Of a stretch of 62,653 nucleotides of DNA, positions 54,857 through 62,653 are shown in pieces. The notes below the pieces were generated by a model. The model was not told where the DNA came from. It worked only from the letters and a program-made list of their open reading frames with translations, and did no database searches. The stretch is taken from NCBI GenBank assembly GCA_024226555.1, contig JAAELO010000332.1, positions 1 through 62,653 on the forward strand, given 5' to 3'. This stretch comes from Desulfobacterales bacterium (GTDB lineage Bacteria > Desulfobacterota > Desulfobacteria > Desulfobacterales > JAAELO01). Position 1 is the first letter of the stretch. Each line of letters opens with the position of its first letter. Position numbers and translations under genes: made by a program.

Positions 54857-55235
54857 CTAAGCTTGAATTTTAATCAAAATATGTACTCATTTGTGAGAGG
54901 AGCCATTTTTTTTAGAGTGTGATATATTTCACTGACAAGTTTTGTACCCTCTGGTTAACATGCGCCAATAGATTATATCATAAAAGTCGATACTGATAGA
55001 AGAGAAGCAACAGCCCTAGGGTTGGTGGTATATACTGCGGACAAAAAAACCATAATTTTTTATGATTTGTTGTGTCTTAAATTTAAGATAAAGGTTTGTA
55101 AGAAATGAAATTAAAAGAGTCTTCAAAAAGAGACGAGATTTCTAATAGAAGGTATAAAGACATCAAACAGATAGACGCAAAGATTCGTAAATATCCACCG
55201 AAGTACAAATGTGGAAAACAATAAGGTCAAAAAGA
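54857..55235. other. Intergenic region
   Basis: About 380 bp. AT-rich, no supported ORF. No regulatory signal stands out. Confidence 0.4.
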
Positions 55236-56207
55236 ATGAAACATTATTTAATCAAAACAGTGCTTTTTTTACTGTTTGTTTTTCTGGTACAACCTCTGTT
55301 TGGAAATACTAAGAGAATTAAAACCTCTTATTATGGGCCCAAAAATAAACTTAGTCATTATGAAATAGTTAAAAAAGATAAACGGGGAAATGTAATTATT
55401 AAAGCTTCTTATTCCTCTAAAGGAGAAATGTCTTATAAACTGATTTTTGACTATAATCAACAAGGACAGTTAGTTAAGAAGGTGCACCATACAAAAAAAC
55501 ATGGTCTTTATCAATATCATCAGTTTCAATATGACTCCACTGGTAATTTAATCAAAACCTCACATTTTAATACGAAAGATGAGTTGATCAATTTTGAAAA
55601 AAGACTTTATAACTCCAATGGCGATTTAATCAAAACCTCACATTTTAATATGAAAAAGAAGCTGATTTGGTATAAAAAAAGGCTTTATAATCAAAAGTAT
55701 AATCAAAAGAAGTTACATAAAGAAGAATTTCGTGACACTAATAATCGTTTGCTATCCTATTTCATTTATCATTATCAGACTAAAGAACCCGTAATGACCA
55801 GAATAAAGTATTTCTATCATCATGGAAAACCTTTTAAGTCTTCTGTTTATGCCTATAATGCCAATGGCAAGATGACTTATCATCAGGAATATGCTCCACC
55901 TGAAGTTCGGGATGGAAGATGGTCTGAGGGTTATGAATATGATAGCCAGGGCAGGATCAAGGCTTATTTTCTTATGGCTTATAACGAAGGGGAAGAATCT
56001 CATCACTATGACTATAATATGAAAGGCAAACTAGTCAGGATCTCTGTTCATGAATTAGGCAGTTTAAGATCAAAGGGAAAGTTGATGCATTATACCAGGT
56101 TTGAATATGACTCCAAAAAAAATCTGATCAAAAGAACAATAGTGAAAATCGACGCTCAGGGTAATGAAAGAGATGCCCATTATACTACATATAGTTATGA
56201 GAAATAA
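55236..56207 (+). CDS. Secreted YD/RHS-like repeat protein
   Basis: A 323-aa protein with a signal peptide (LIKTVLFLLFVFLVQPLFG). The remainder is built of tandem units of the form YDxxGxLIKxxHFN...KxLIxYxKxxYN, akin to YD repeats of RHS proteins but much shorter, with no toxin domain visible. Two units share nearly identical DNA (55547-55590 and 55625-55668), a recent internal duplication. The start at 55236 is preferred over 55209 because AAGG lies upstream and the signal peptide then begins correctly. Confidence 0.6.
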   Translation: MKHYLIKTVLFLLFVFLVQPLFGNTKRIKTSYYGPKNKLSHYEIVKKDKRGNVIIKASYSSKGEMSYKLIFDYNQQGQLVKKVHHTKKHGLYQYHQFQYDSTGNLIKTSHFNTKDELINFEKRLYNSNGDLIKTSHFNMKKKLIWYKKRLYNQKYNQKKLHKEEFRDTNNRLLSYFIYHYQTKEPVMTRIKYFYHHGKPFKSSVYAYNANGKMTYHQEYAPPEVRDGRWSEGYEYDSQGRIKAYFLMAYNEGEESHHYDYNMKGKLVRISVHELGSLRSKGKLMHYTRFEYDSKKNLIKRTIVKIDAQGNERDAHYTTYSYEK

Positions 56208-56316
56208 ATTATGAAGACAATAAAAACAAAGTGGACAATACCGATGTGTGGTACTTGCTTTTGAGCCTTATTAATATAAAATAATTGTTTCTCTGTTTTA
56301 AATTAAAGGAGGAGTT

Positions 56317-56856
56317 TTGAAACATATAAAAATTGGTTTATTCTGGATAGCAGCTTTAATAATTTCATGTATGGGAGTAACTACAATGGCAAGTCAAATA
56401 CATTTTCAACCTGTTACTTTTGAAGATATGATACAGCGTTCAAACTGTATTGTTATAGCCCATACTCTTAAACCGGAATACACCATTGAAAAGGTACGGA
56501 TTCCTCGTGGTTGTTTTGCAGTTCCATACAAACGAAAAGTTTATCACTATAAAATAGATGAGGTTTTATATTCTCAAAAAACAATAAATACAGGTGATAC
56601 TATTGAGGTTGTTGGTGCTGATGATGAAACGATGTTTGAACTTTATATTCGTTTTTACGGCGAAAATGTAACCAAGTCTCCAATTTTTGATCGCTATAGC
56701 TCATCTATTGAATCAAAAAATAAAATGATTCTTTTTCTTTCTTCTGTAAAAGGAAGACGTTATAGTTATTCATGCATTGAGGCCTATGAAGATATAAAAT
56801 TCATAAATAAAGTGAAAAAGGCAGTAAAGAATAAGTCAAAACAGACTTCTTATTGA
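56317..56856 (+). CDS. Secreted protein of unknown function
   Basis: A 179-aa protein starting with TTG; an AAAGGAGG site five bases upstream makes this start convincing. It has a signal peptide (LFWIAALIISCMGVTTMAS), then TFEDMIQRSNCIVIAHTLKPEY and GDTIEVVGADDETMFELY, suggesting a beta-rich exported domain. No family recognised. Confidence 0.65.
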   Translation: MKHIKIGLFWIAALIISCMGVTTMASQIHFQPVTFEDMIQRSNCIVIAHTLKPEYTIEKVRIPRGCFAVPYKRKVYHYKIDEVLYSQKTINTGDTIEVVGADDETMFELYIRFYGENVTKSPIFDRYSSSIESKNKMILFLSSVKGRRYSYSCIEAYEDIKFINKVKKAVKNKSKQTSY

Positions 56857-56861
56857 TTATT

Positions 56862-56893
56862 GAGAACCTCTAAAAACAGTTCGTCAACACAGT
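56862..56893 (+). repeat. RepA end fragment
   Basis: GAGAACCTCTAAAAACAGTT resembles the left end of RepA. There is no matching right end. Confidence 0.4.
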
Positions 56894-56916
56894 TTTAAAT
56901 AGCAAATATAAAGGAG

Positions 56917-57432
56917 ATGAATTTATTTATGGGATCAAATTTTTCTTCCTATGAACAGAATAATACTTCTATTTTAAAAATTAAATCAAGAAGAGGAGAA
57001 GACCTTCTGTACAGGTTACAACTTGATTTAGACAATTCTTTTGCTGAAAAACAAGTAGATATAACTTACAATAGAAATGTTTTATGCAATAACTGCAAGG
57101 GCAGTGGGCTATCTCAGGGAGGAATTATAGAACCATGCCCGCAATGTCATGGAACCTCAGAAATAAAAAAAACAAGTGGTATGTTTACTGTCTCTCAAAG
57201 CTGTCCAGAATGTAATGGATATGGAGAAATTGCAATCAGACCCTGTATACATTGCAATGGTAATGGTTATAAACCGGAAGATATTACTATTAATGTTGAT
57301 ATTTCTAAATTTATTCATACCGGAAATAAAGATGTAAGAAATGTCACAGATAGAATCATAGTTCGAGGTTATGGAAACTGTGGTTTTAGAGGGGCTCCCT
57401 ATGGAGACCTTCATGTCATACCGCAAAACTGA
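56917..57432 (+). CDS. DnaJ-type zinc-finger protein without J domain
   Basis: A 171-aa protein. Four CxxCxGxG units (CNNCKGSG, CPQCHGTS, CPECNGYG, CIHCNGNG; about residues 60-125) form the two zinc sites of the DnaJ cysteine-rich domain. The second unit is imperfect. A substrate-binding-domain-like segment follows (VDISKFIHTGNKDVRNVTDRIIVRGYGN). The J domain that recruits DnaK is absent, so it may work as a holdase or redox chaperone, or be a truncated relic. The start could be 56917 or 56929. Confidence 0.75.
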   Translation: MNLFMGSNFSSYEQNNTSILKIKSRRGEDLLYRLQLDLDNSFAEKQVDITYNRNVLCNNCKGSGLSQGGIIEPCPQCHGTSEIKKTSGMFTVSQSCPECNGYGEIAIRPCIHCNGNGYKPEDITINVDISKFIHTGNKDVRNVTDRIIVRGYGNCGFRGAPYGDLHVIPQN

Positions 57433-57629
57433 ATTATATAATTAAAAAAGATAAGGGTAGAGGGCAGGTATAAATCCATGTCCTCTACTATACCTGTTTT
57501 TTAGGGAATATTCATTCGTAATCTTTTTCGCCAGACACTAAGACGCATTTCAAGTTCCTTTGTCTCTTTAGGGTATTCATTTTTAGCCTTGTTTTTATCC
57601 CAGTTGTAATGCCCCTGACCCAGAGATTA

Positions 57630-58419
57630 CTAATTTAAAAGAACATCTAAATCAATATCTGCTCCAATATGTTTTTTGAATATTTCCTTAATTCTTCCGT
57701 TATCTTTCATCTTTCTAATTATATTATCATAAATTGAAATGAGTTTGTTCATATCATATATGATCAGTATTATTTCCAAAAACATTGTAATACAATCTGC
57801 TTTTTAATGGTTTTTTTAAAAAAGTTATTTTGTTTTTAAAACCTTTCTTGTTAATTTGAGTAAGAGTAATAAATGTGGGTAGTGCAATTAAATCAAATCT
57901 TTTTGAGTTAAGCATTTCCAATTCAGAACCTTTTTTAGGCAGATTATGAAAAGTAAGCCCCGATTTCATAAATTTATCTGTATATGTAATCCCGTTAATA
58001 ACTCCAACGCGGAGGTTTTTAAAATCATTAAATGAATTATAGTGTATTTTATTTAAATCTTCAGTTCGATAAAAAAAATGCCAGCTTAATCTAATAATTG
58101 ATTCAGTGGGATAGATAAAATATTTTTCTCTATGTTTTCTATGTGAGTACAGCATTGCCATCTGTGCTCTACCTATTTTAAGCTCTTGCTGGATTCTTAA
58201 ATCTGAGTCAACAATATGAAATACCGGATTTAAGCCCATTTCTCCTAAAGCTTCTTTTAGAATATCAACTGCAATTCCTTTTACATTGCTTCTACTACCT
58301 TCAAAATATTTTAGAGGTGGATCATTAGTTCCCAGCACAGTAAAATTCTTAGCAATCAAGCTGCTGTTAAATGATATAAATAATATAAAAAGTCCTATTA
58401 TTATTTTTATAGTATTCAT
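57630..58419 (-). pseudogene. Family 3 solute-binding protein with C-terminal frameshift
   Basis: A signal peptide (KIIIGLFILFISFNSSLIA) and a solute-binding body (LGTNDPPLKYFEGSRSNVKG, YFIYPTESIIRLSWHFFY, LRVGVINGITYTDKF) read to a stop at 57754. In the next frame the normal ending continues (LISIYDNIIRKMKDNGRIKE) to 57630. A duplicated ATATG at the junction probably caused the shift. A truncated but working protein cannot be excluded. Confidence 0.7.
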
Positions 58420-58472
58420 ATAACCCCCTTTAAGTGTATTCATCCAAATCGGTTTAATCCTCTTTCCAAACG

Positions 58473-58870
58473 TTAATATATTAGCCCATATTTTTTTTGA
58501 AGTTCTATAAATTGTTGAGTTTTCTTATATTTTCTCATTGCTTCAGCAAATTTTTTCGAAAGAGATTCGAGTCCTCTATGTCTGGAAAAACCGATATGAT
58601 AATTCGTTCCCCGGAGTGAAAATCGTGAATTGTTCCTTTTAGCGTTTTTACCAATATAAGTAATAGCCTCTGCTTCACCCGTTTTCATCATATAAACAGC
58701 CCTTTTCCAAGGGTAACTTTTAAAAACTATTGAAACATTTAAATTACTTGAAACAACCCTGAAAACACACCTTTTTCTTCTTTCTCATAAGAACTGTAAT
58801 CGCCATTACCCCTTACAATAATTAGTTCCTGAGAATGTGGAAATGCCAACGTCTTAATAACAAATCGCAG
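58473..58870 (-). pseudogene. Degraded family 3 solute-binding protein gene
   Basis: Fragments in two frames, SQELIIVRGNGDYSSYEKEE and VSIVFKSYPWKRAVYMMKTG, EAEAITYIGKN, then a jump to HRGLESLSKKFAEAMRKYKK at the C-terminus. Signal peptide and middle are missing. It lies directly upstream of the frameshifted solute-binding gene, so a tandem pair has decayed. Confidence 0.7.
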
Positions 58871-59025
58871 GATTTACTTACTTTTTCGGCTACTGTGCAG
58901 GCTGAGCGAAGAGTTAATGCGATCCAGTTCATTTACTGTTTATGTTTTTGCTTATTACCAATTAAGAGTTCGTGTTTCCACACCAGACACTGTTTATGTT
59001 AAAACCGTTAAGATAGAATATAGAG

Positions 59026-59092
59026 ATTAAGTTAGTGTAAAAAAATGATAAATACAAGATCAAAGAAATAGATTATCAGTTTTTTTATTATT
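59026..59092. repeat. RepC dispersed repeat, copy 3
   Basis: AATGATAAATACAAGATCAA and AGATTATCAGTTTTTTTATTA match the family. Confidence 0.55.
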
Positions 59093-59102
59093 GTGCAAAG
59101 TA

Positions 59103-59211
59103 CATTCTATGCACATTTATTGCGATATAGAAATTCGATCATTATAAAAAGCTGTCGGGTCTCCTTCCTGCCTTTTATTTCTTTAGTCTCTGTGAAGGTG
59201 CATAAAATCAA
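59103..59211. repeat. RepD dispersed repeat, copy 4 (extended)
   Basis: Matches 50931-51037 over about 105 bp and directly follows a RepC copy, so RepC and RepD may be parts of one larger decayed unit. Confidence 0.6.
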
Positions 59212-59281
59212 CCCGTGAAGCTATCAATTAGTAGAAAAATAAAATTCCCAGAAAATTGTTGATAAGATATTTCATAGTCAG

Positions 59282-59668
59282 CTATTTTTCATTCCACAGC
59301 CATTTACCATTAATTTCGATTAATGACACATGGGTTTTGTGTTCTTTGCCATTAACTATGATAACAATATCAATAGATGCTAATTGTGACTTGAATAGCT
59401 TTGCCTTACTCTTCTCCTTAATAGGATATTTTGACCATATTTTTGCATACTGTTTAATAGTGAATTCGCCTTGTGACAGCATTTTCTTAATCCTTGGTGC
59501 CAGCATTTTATCCAATTCAACAAGATCACCTGTTTTTGAAGCATTAACAAATGATTCGAATGTATTATCAGGTGTCGATAAATCATATTTAACATAACTT
59601 TCGCTTGAGAGTGTATTACAACTTGCTAAACTAAAAATAACTAAAAACAGAATTACATAATTTTTCAT
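59282..59668 (-). CDS. Lipoprotein of unknown function (DUF4878-like)
   Basis: A 128-aa protein with a lipobox (VIFSLASC, Cys at residue 17), so it is anchored in a membrane. The mature part (NTFESFVNASKTGDLVELDKMLAPR and THVSLIEINGKWLWNEK) has the shape of the small NTF2-like DUF4878 domain. A strong purine-rich site precedes the ATG. Confidence 0.65.
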   Translation of the reverse strand: MKNYVILFLVIFSLASCNTLSSESYVKYDLSTPDNTFESFVNASKTGDLVELDKMLAPRIKKMLSQGEFTIKQYAKIWSKYPIKEKSKAKLFKSQLASIDIVIIVNGKEHKTHVSLIEINGKWLWNEK

Positions 59669-59737
59669 TTTTCCATCCTTGCTGACGTTTTAATAACGGA
59701 TCGCACTATTTGCTTTCCTTCTATAAGCTGCTCAGTA

Positions 59738-59907
59738 CGTAGTGTGCTTTTTTGTTTCCTAACGCACCGACAACAACCATTTTAGATATAATATAGAAGT
59801 AAAATAAAACCAACCATTTAAAAATAATTATTTAAATTTTTAGGCAACTTTCATTATTGATATAGTCTCGTAAATGTACGTTGATAAGTCGTTAACACAC
59901 CCATCAT
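59738..59907. mobile_element. MITE-like element RepB, copy 2 (degenerate)
   Basis: Left end CGTAGTGTGC...AACGCACCGACAACAACC and right end GTACGTTGATAAGTCGTTAACACACCC correspond to RepB copy 1. Similar total length, more decayed. Confidence 0.55.
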
Positions 59908-59966
59908 GACTGTAAGTATTGATAATATAGATTATATCGATATCTTGTTGATAATTTTGTTAGTTT

Positions 59967-60092
59967 CGTAGGGTGCATTTTATGCACCAATAACAATACC
60001 GCAATTCGGTCAACACAAAAGACAATTGTGATTTCTCCAATCGGCTTTATATTCCTTTGAACCTTGTAAATGTGCATAGAATGCACCCTACA
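59967..60092. mobile_element. MITE-like element RepB, copy 3 (variant)
   Basis: CGTAGGGTGCATTTTATGCA at the left and TGTGCATAGAATGCACCCTA at the right form terminal inverted repeats. The interior differs from copies 1 and 2. Confidence 0.6.
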
Positions 60093-60111
60093 GAACTACG
60101 AAGCTGCGAAG

Positions 60112-61353
60112 CTATTCGGGTAGATGAAATAACATTACCGACAACTTAACTTCTCTATTTTTGTCATCATTGATATGAAATCTGTAATGACACCACCCTT
60201 CCTCCTGCTCCGAAACAAAACCCAAGTAATTTTCATGTTCAGGTGTTGCTGATTTCACTATATCAAGGACCGGTGAAAGTTCTTTATTTTTCACAAACAT
60301 AACAATAGCGGCTTTTGAGTCACGCCATGTTAAATAACCTAAAAGCTGGTTGATAGTATCTAAATATGATTTTCTCCCTCGCCAAAACTTCAGTTCTGCA
60401 ATGAAAACGTTTTTTCCTTCATGCCTTAACAAAATATCGGTTTTTCCAGACTTGTTAAACGTTTCACCTGTAGCCGATCCTTCAAAATTTGGTTCCAAAA
60501 TCAATAGTATGTGATCCCTAAGACTTTCTTCATCCTTTCCAGCGTAGGTGCTGGGAAGCCTCTCAAATTGATTACCGACATCATGTATAATTGAGAGAAT
60601 TTGCAGATAGATTGAATCATCTATTGATGGTTCGGGTTTGTACCCTTTTTCAGCGACAACGGGCTTACTTTTCGAAGGTATTACCTTGGTACGTCTTGTA
60701 GGTACTGAAAACGTTGAAGGTGTGTCATCTGCTTTACGAACAGGAACACCAAGAGACGACATAAGGTCATTTTTACTCAGTAATTGTTGTTTTCGAGAAT
60801 CGAAAGCTTGATTTGCTATCCCTTCTATCTGATTATTAAAAGCTATCAAGTCTTTTGTTAAGCGCGAATTTTGACTTTCAATGCTGTTAATGGTTGAGTC
60901 CGCTTCTTGTTTTATTCGTTCTGGAGCCAAATTAAAATTAACTATTTCAAAGCATATACAACCTTCTTCCACATTTATTATAGGTGACGTAAGGGTGTAT
61001 GAGCTTGCACGCACCTTTAACAATTCTGGGTCACCAGTAAATGGCAAATGATACTTAATAACGTCTTTAGAATAAGATTGACCAGAACGAACATGGTAAG
61101 TGCCAGGGTGAGACCCAGCTGGTATCTGCGCCTCATAAGTAGACACTGATAACTGATCTTTATTTATTTCAAGTGGAATTATCGAAAATTCTGAAATTAA
61201 ATGCTGAATGTATTCTTCCCTATTGACGTTCAATATGTAGTCATCTGTCTGGGATCTTATTGCTGAAACAATACGTTGTTTCTGACTCTCAATTATTGAA
61301 AACCCATCATAGTCTGAGAATGCATGAAATTCATTGTTTCTACGGCGTATCAT
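60112..61353 (-). CDS. PD-(D/E)XK nuclease-like protein
   Basis: A 413-aa soluble protein. The C-terminal third has a restriction-endonuclease-like core: ESLRDHILLILEPNFEG, then GKTDILLRHEG (Asp) and VFIAELKFW (ExK), followed by YLDTINQLLGYLTWRDS. The N-terminal 200 residues are unlike known domains, with a coiled-coil stretch (about 150-190). Such single nucleases occur in defence islands or as orphan restriction enzymes, but no methylase or partner is present. It sits next to several MITE-like repeats in accessory DNA. Confidence 0.7.
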   Translation of the reverse strand: MIRRRNNEFHAFSDYDGFSIIESQKQRIVSAIRSQTDDYILNVNREEYIQHLISEFSIIPLEINKDQLSVSTYEAQIPAGSHPGTYHVRSGQSYSKDVIKYHLPFTGDPELLKVRASSYTLTSPIINVEEGCICFEIVNFNLAPERIKQEADSTINSIESQNSRLTKDLIAFNNQIEGIANQAFDSRKQQLLSKNDLMSSLGVPVRKADDTPSTFSVPTRRTKVIPSKSKPVVAEKGYKPEPSIDDSIYLQILSIIHDVGNQFERLPSTYAGKDEESLRDHILLILEPNFEGSATGETFNKSGKTDILLRHEGKNVFIAELKFWRGRKSYLDTINQLLGYLTWRDSKAAIVMFVKNKELSPVLDIVKSATPEHENYLGFVSEQEEGWCHYRFHINDDKNREVKLSVMLFHLPE

Positions 61354-61467
61354 AATTTTTCCTATTGCTTATAACGTTACTTAACCTGTCACAGGAGAAA
61401 CTTACCTTCTCAAAACCCGCTCAGTCTGAGCAAAGAGTTAATGCGATCTATCCTTATTCGTTATGTA

Positions 61468-61719
61468 CTAAGCCACTGTAGGAGTACGAACTTTAACACT
61501 ATCTTTACCATAATCATCGTCCCAAAGAAGTTTTATTGATATTCTATTTAGTGAACCATAATGTACTCTGGCAATCAATTCCACATATTGATATTGTTCT
61601 AAAATTGGTATTGGAATTTTACTGTTAAAATCACTATCTATAAATAAATCGCTACTGTATTTATAATCTGCCATATATCCTTGTGAGCTAACAATGTTAA
61701 TAGGTGGAAATATTTCCAT
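61468..61719 (-). CDS. Small protein of unknown function
   Basis: An 83-aa protein (IFPPINIVSSQGYMADYKYS, YVELIARVHYGSLNRISIKLL). No motif recognised. The mix of charged and hydrophobic residues looks like a real folded protein, but no strong ribosome site is visible. Confidence 0.4.
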   Translation of the reverse strand: MEIFPPINIVSSQGYMADYKYSSDLFIDSDFNSKIPIPILEQYQYVELIARVHYGSLNRISIKLLWDDDYGKDSVKVRTPTVA

Positions 61720-61840
61720 ATATTAACCTTATATAATGAATTTTTTCCACTTGAATTTGTTAAAGTTAAAATCTTAATTTTCCACCTAATTTTTATATTA
61801 AAACCGTTAAGATAGAAAATATAATTATTAATATTCAAAG

Positions 61841-61900
61841 TTAGTGAAAAAAAATGATAAAGACAAGAACAAAGAAATAGGTTGTCAGTTTTTTATTATC
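61841..61900. repeat. RepC dispersed repeat, copy 4
   Basis: AGTGAAAAAAAATGATAAAG, ACAAGAACAAAGAAATAGG and TTGTCAGTTTTTTATTAT, the best preserved copy. Confidence 0.6.
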
Positions 61901-62653
61901 AATTAGCATTGTCCCTGTAACTAATGTTATTAAATTATCTCCCTAAATAAAATTAATATTTTTATATAGTTGAATATATAACCAATAATGTCATATCTGA
62001 ACAATATCTTACACAGTAAAAAAGCATAATATTTATTAATTTCAGTAAATAAAACTGTAACAAATATTTATCTATATCAGGATTAGACATTGATATAGTT
62101 GTATTCATAAAGATATATGTATTTTGAAATAATTTTACTTCTGAAATATCGATTTGATTTTTTAAAAAAAGAGAAAAGATTTAATTATGTTAAAAAAATA
62201 ATTAATTATTTTCTTGTATCATCATTGTGAAAACGATAGAGTTTTTAGAAGAAACACAAAGCAAGATGTTTTTTAAATCAGAAGCGAGCCGGAAAGAGGT
62301 CGCACCCTCAATCCCGACTCTAACCACTAACTCTTAGTCGATAAAGGACACAAAGAGCCATGGCTAACATACGTTTTATAGGAATACATAAGTTCCGTCA
62401 ACGCCTCTTTCACACCGGGCAGATTTTACACCAAAAACAAACTAAATTGATAGGATTAAGCTTAAACTGCTGCATAAGCTTTTATAGTGCAGAATCTGGT
62501 ACTTTTTTAAGCTGTTTTAATTCATCTGGTTGAGGTGTTAACCTTTAATAATAGCCGACTACAATGTTCTTCGAAAATGAAATATAAACAAAGCTAAACC
62601 ATTTTTGTTTAATAGTTTCTTTTTCTCAAGCAGTATTTCAATAAGGTTTATCA
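61901..62653. other. Right-end region without a recognised gene
   Basis: About 750 bp. Two short open frames (62227-62337, 36 codons; 62360-62533, 57 codons, with AAGGA upstream) have no recognisable product. The base composition becomes less AT-rich from about 62280, which may mark the edge of another element running past the window. Confidence 0.35.

Noticed and set aside
62227-62533. Two short open frames near the right end as genes
   Set aside because: 36 and 57 codons, no recognised motif. Only the second has a weak ribosome site, so they are described under the region but not called.
1-62653. CRISPR array, tRNA or rRNA genes, cobalamin riboswitch
   Set aside because: No regularly spaced short repeats, no T-loop/anticodon arrangement and no B12-box-like sequence were noticed on either strand; this is a reading by eye, and a tRNA or Rfam scan would be decisive.

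Overview
The window is AT-rich DNA from a motile, Gram-negative-type anaerobe (signal peptides, a lipobox lipoprotein, periplasmic solute-binding proteins, two chemoreceptors, a diguanylate cyclase). CutC has the length and active-site numbering known from Desulfovibrio CutC, so Desulfobacterota is a reasonable guess, but nothing here fixes the taxon. No rRNA, tRNA, CRISPR array or intact transposase was seen.

The window is dominated by two bacterial microcompartment (BMC) loci that point towards each other. The first (about 7.6-25.3 kb, minus strand) is a choline-degrading glycyl-radical locus: two hexameric shell proteins, an aldehyde dehydrogenase homologue lacking its catalytic Cys, choline trimethylamine-lyase CutC with activase CutD, then a chassis of shell proteins, acetaldehyde dehydrogenase, PduL phosphotransacylase, EutJ, EutN, alcohol dehydrogenase, PduS and PduT. 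Further upstream lie a DMT-type transporter, also on the minus strand, and a divergent MerR regulator. Two promoters with MerR-type spacing and a shared palindrome link that regulator to the transporter and the cut operon. The second locus (about 29.2-46.7 kb, plus strand) is an ethanolamine locus: eutS-P-V-W, eutA-B-C-L, then nearly the same chassis in the same order, with EutT, a split EutQ and the permease EutH. Two EutV-type (ANTAR) double-hairpin/terminator leaders precede eutS and eutA.

Both pathways produce acetaldehyde inside a shell: choline gives trimethylamine plus acetaldehyde, ethanolamine gives ammonia plus acetaldehyde. Acetaldehyde is then oxidised to acetyl-CoA and acetyl phosphate or reduced to ethanol. 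The shared gene order suggests one chassis with exchangeable signature enzymes. Each locus has a dCache chemoreceptor at its downstream end. Between the loci lie an AAC(3)-like acetyltransferase, an AraC regulator and gene remnants.

The left end (0.2-4.5 kb) holds a BASS-type transporter, a solute-binding protein, a hydrolase and a small DNA-binding protein. The right end (49-62.6 kb) is accessory DNA: a diguanylate cyclase, a split LysO-type exporter, hypothetical secreted or membrane proteins, a J-less DnaJ-type zinc-finger protein, a PD-(D/E)XK nuclease-like protein and several decaying genes.

A striking layer is a family of imperfect palindromic repeats, typically 129 bp, here called RepA. 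It has GGGAAYCTCTAATAA-type ends and 4-bp AT-rich target duplications. RepA copies sit between genes throughout the BMC loci, nearly always in the sense orientation just after a stop codon, and in two places they supply the stop codon itself.
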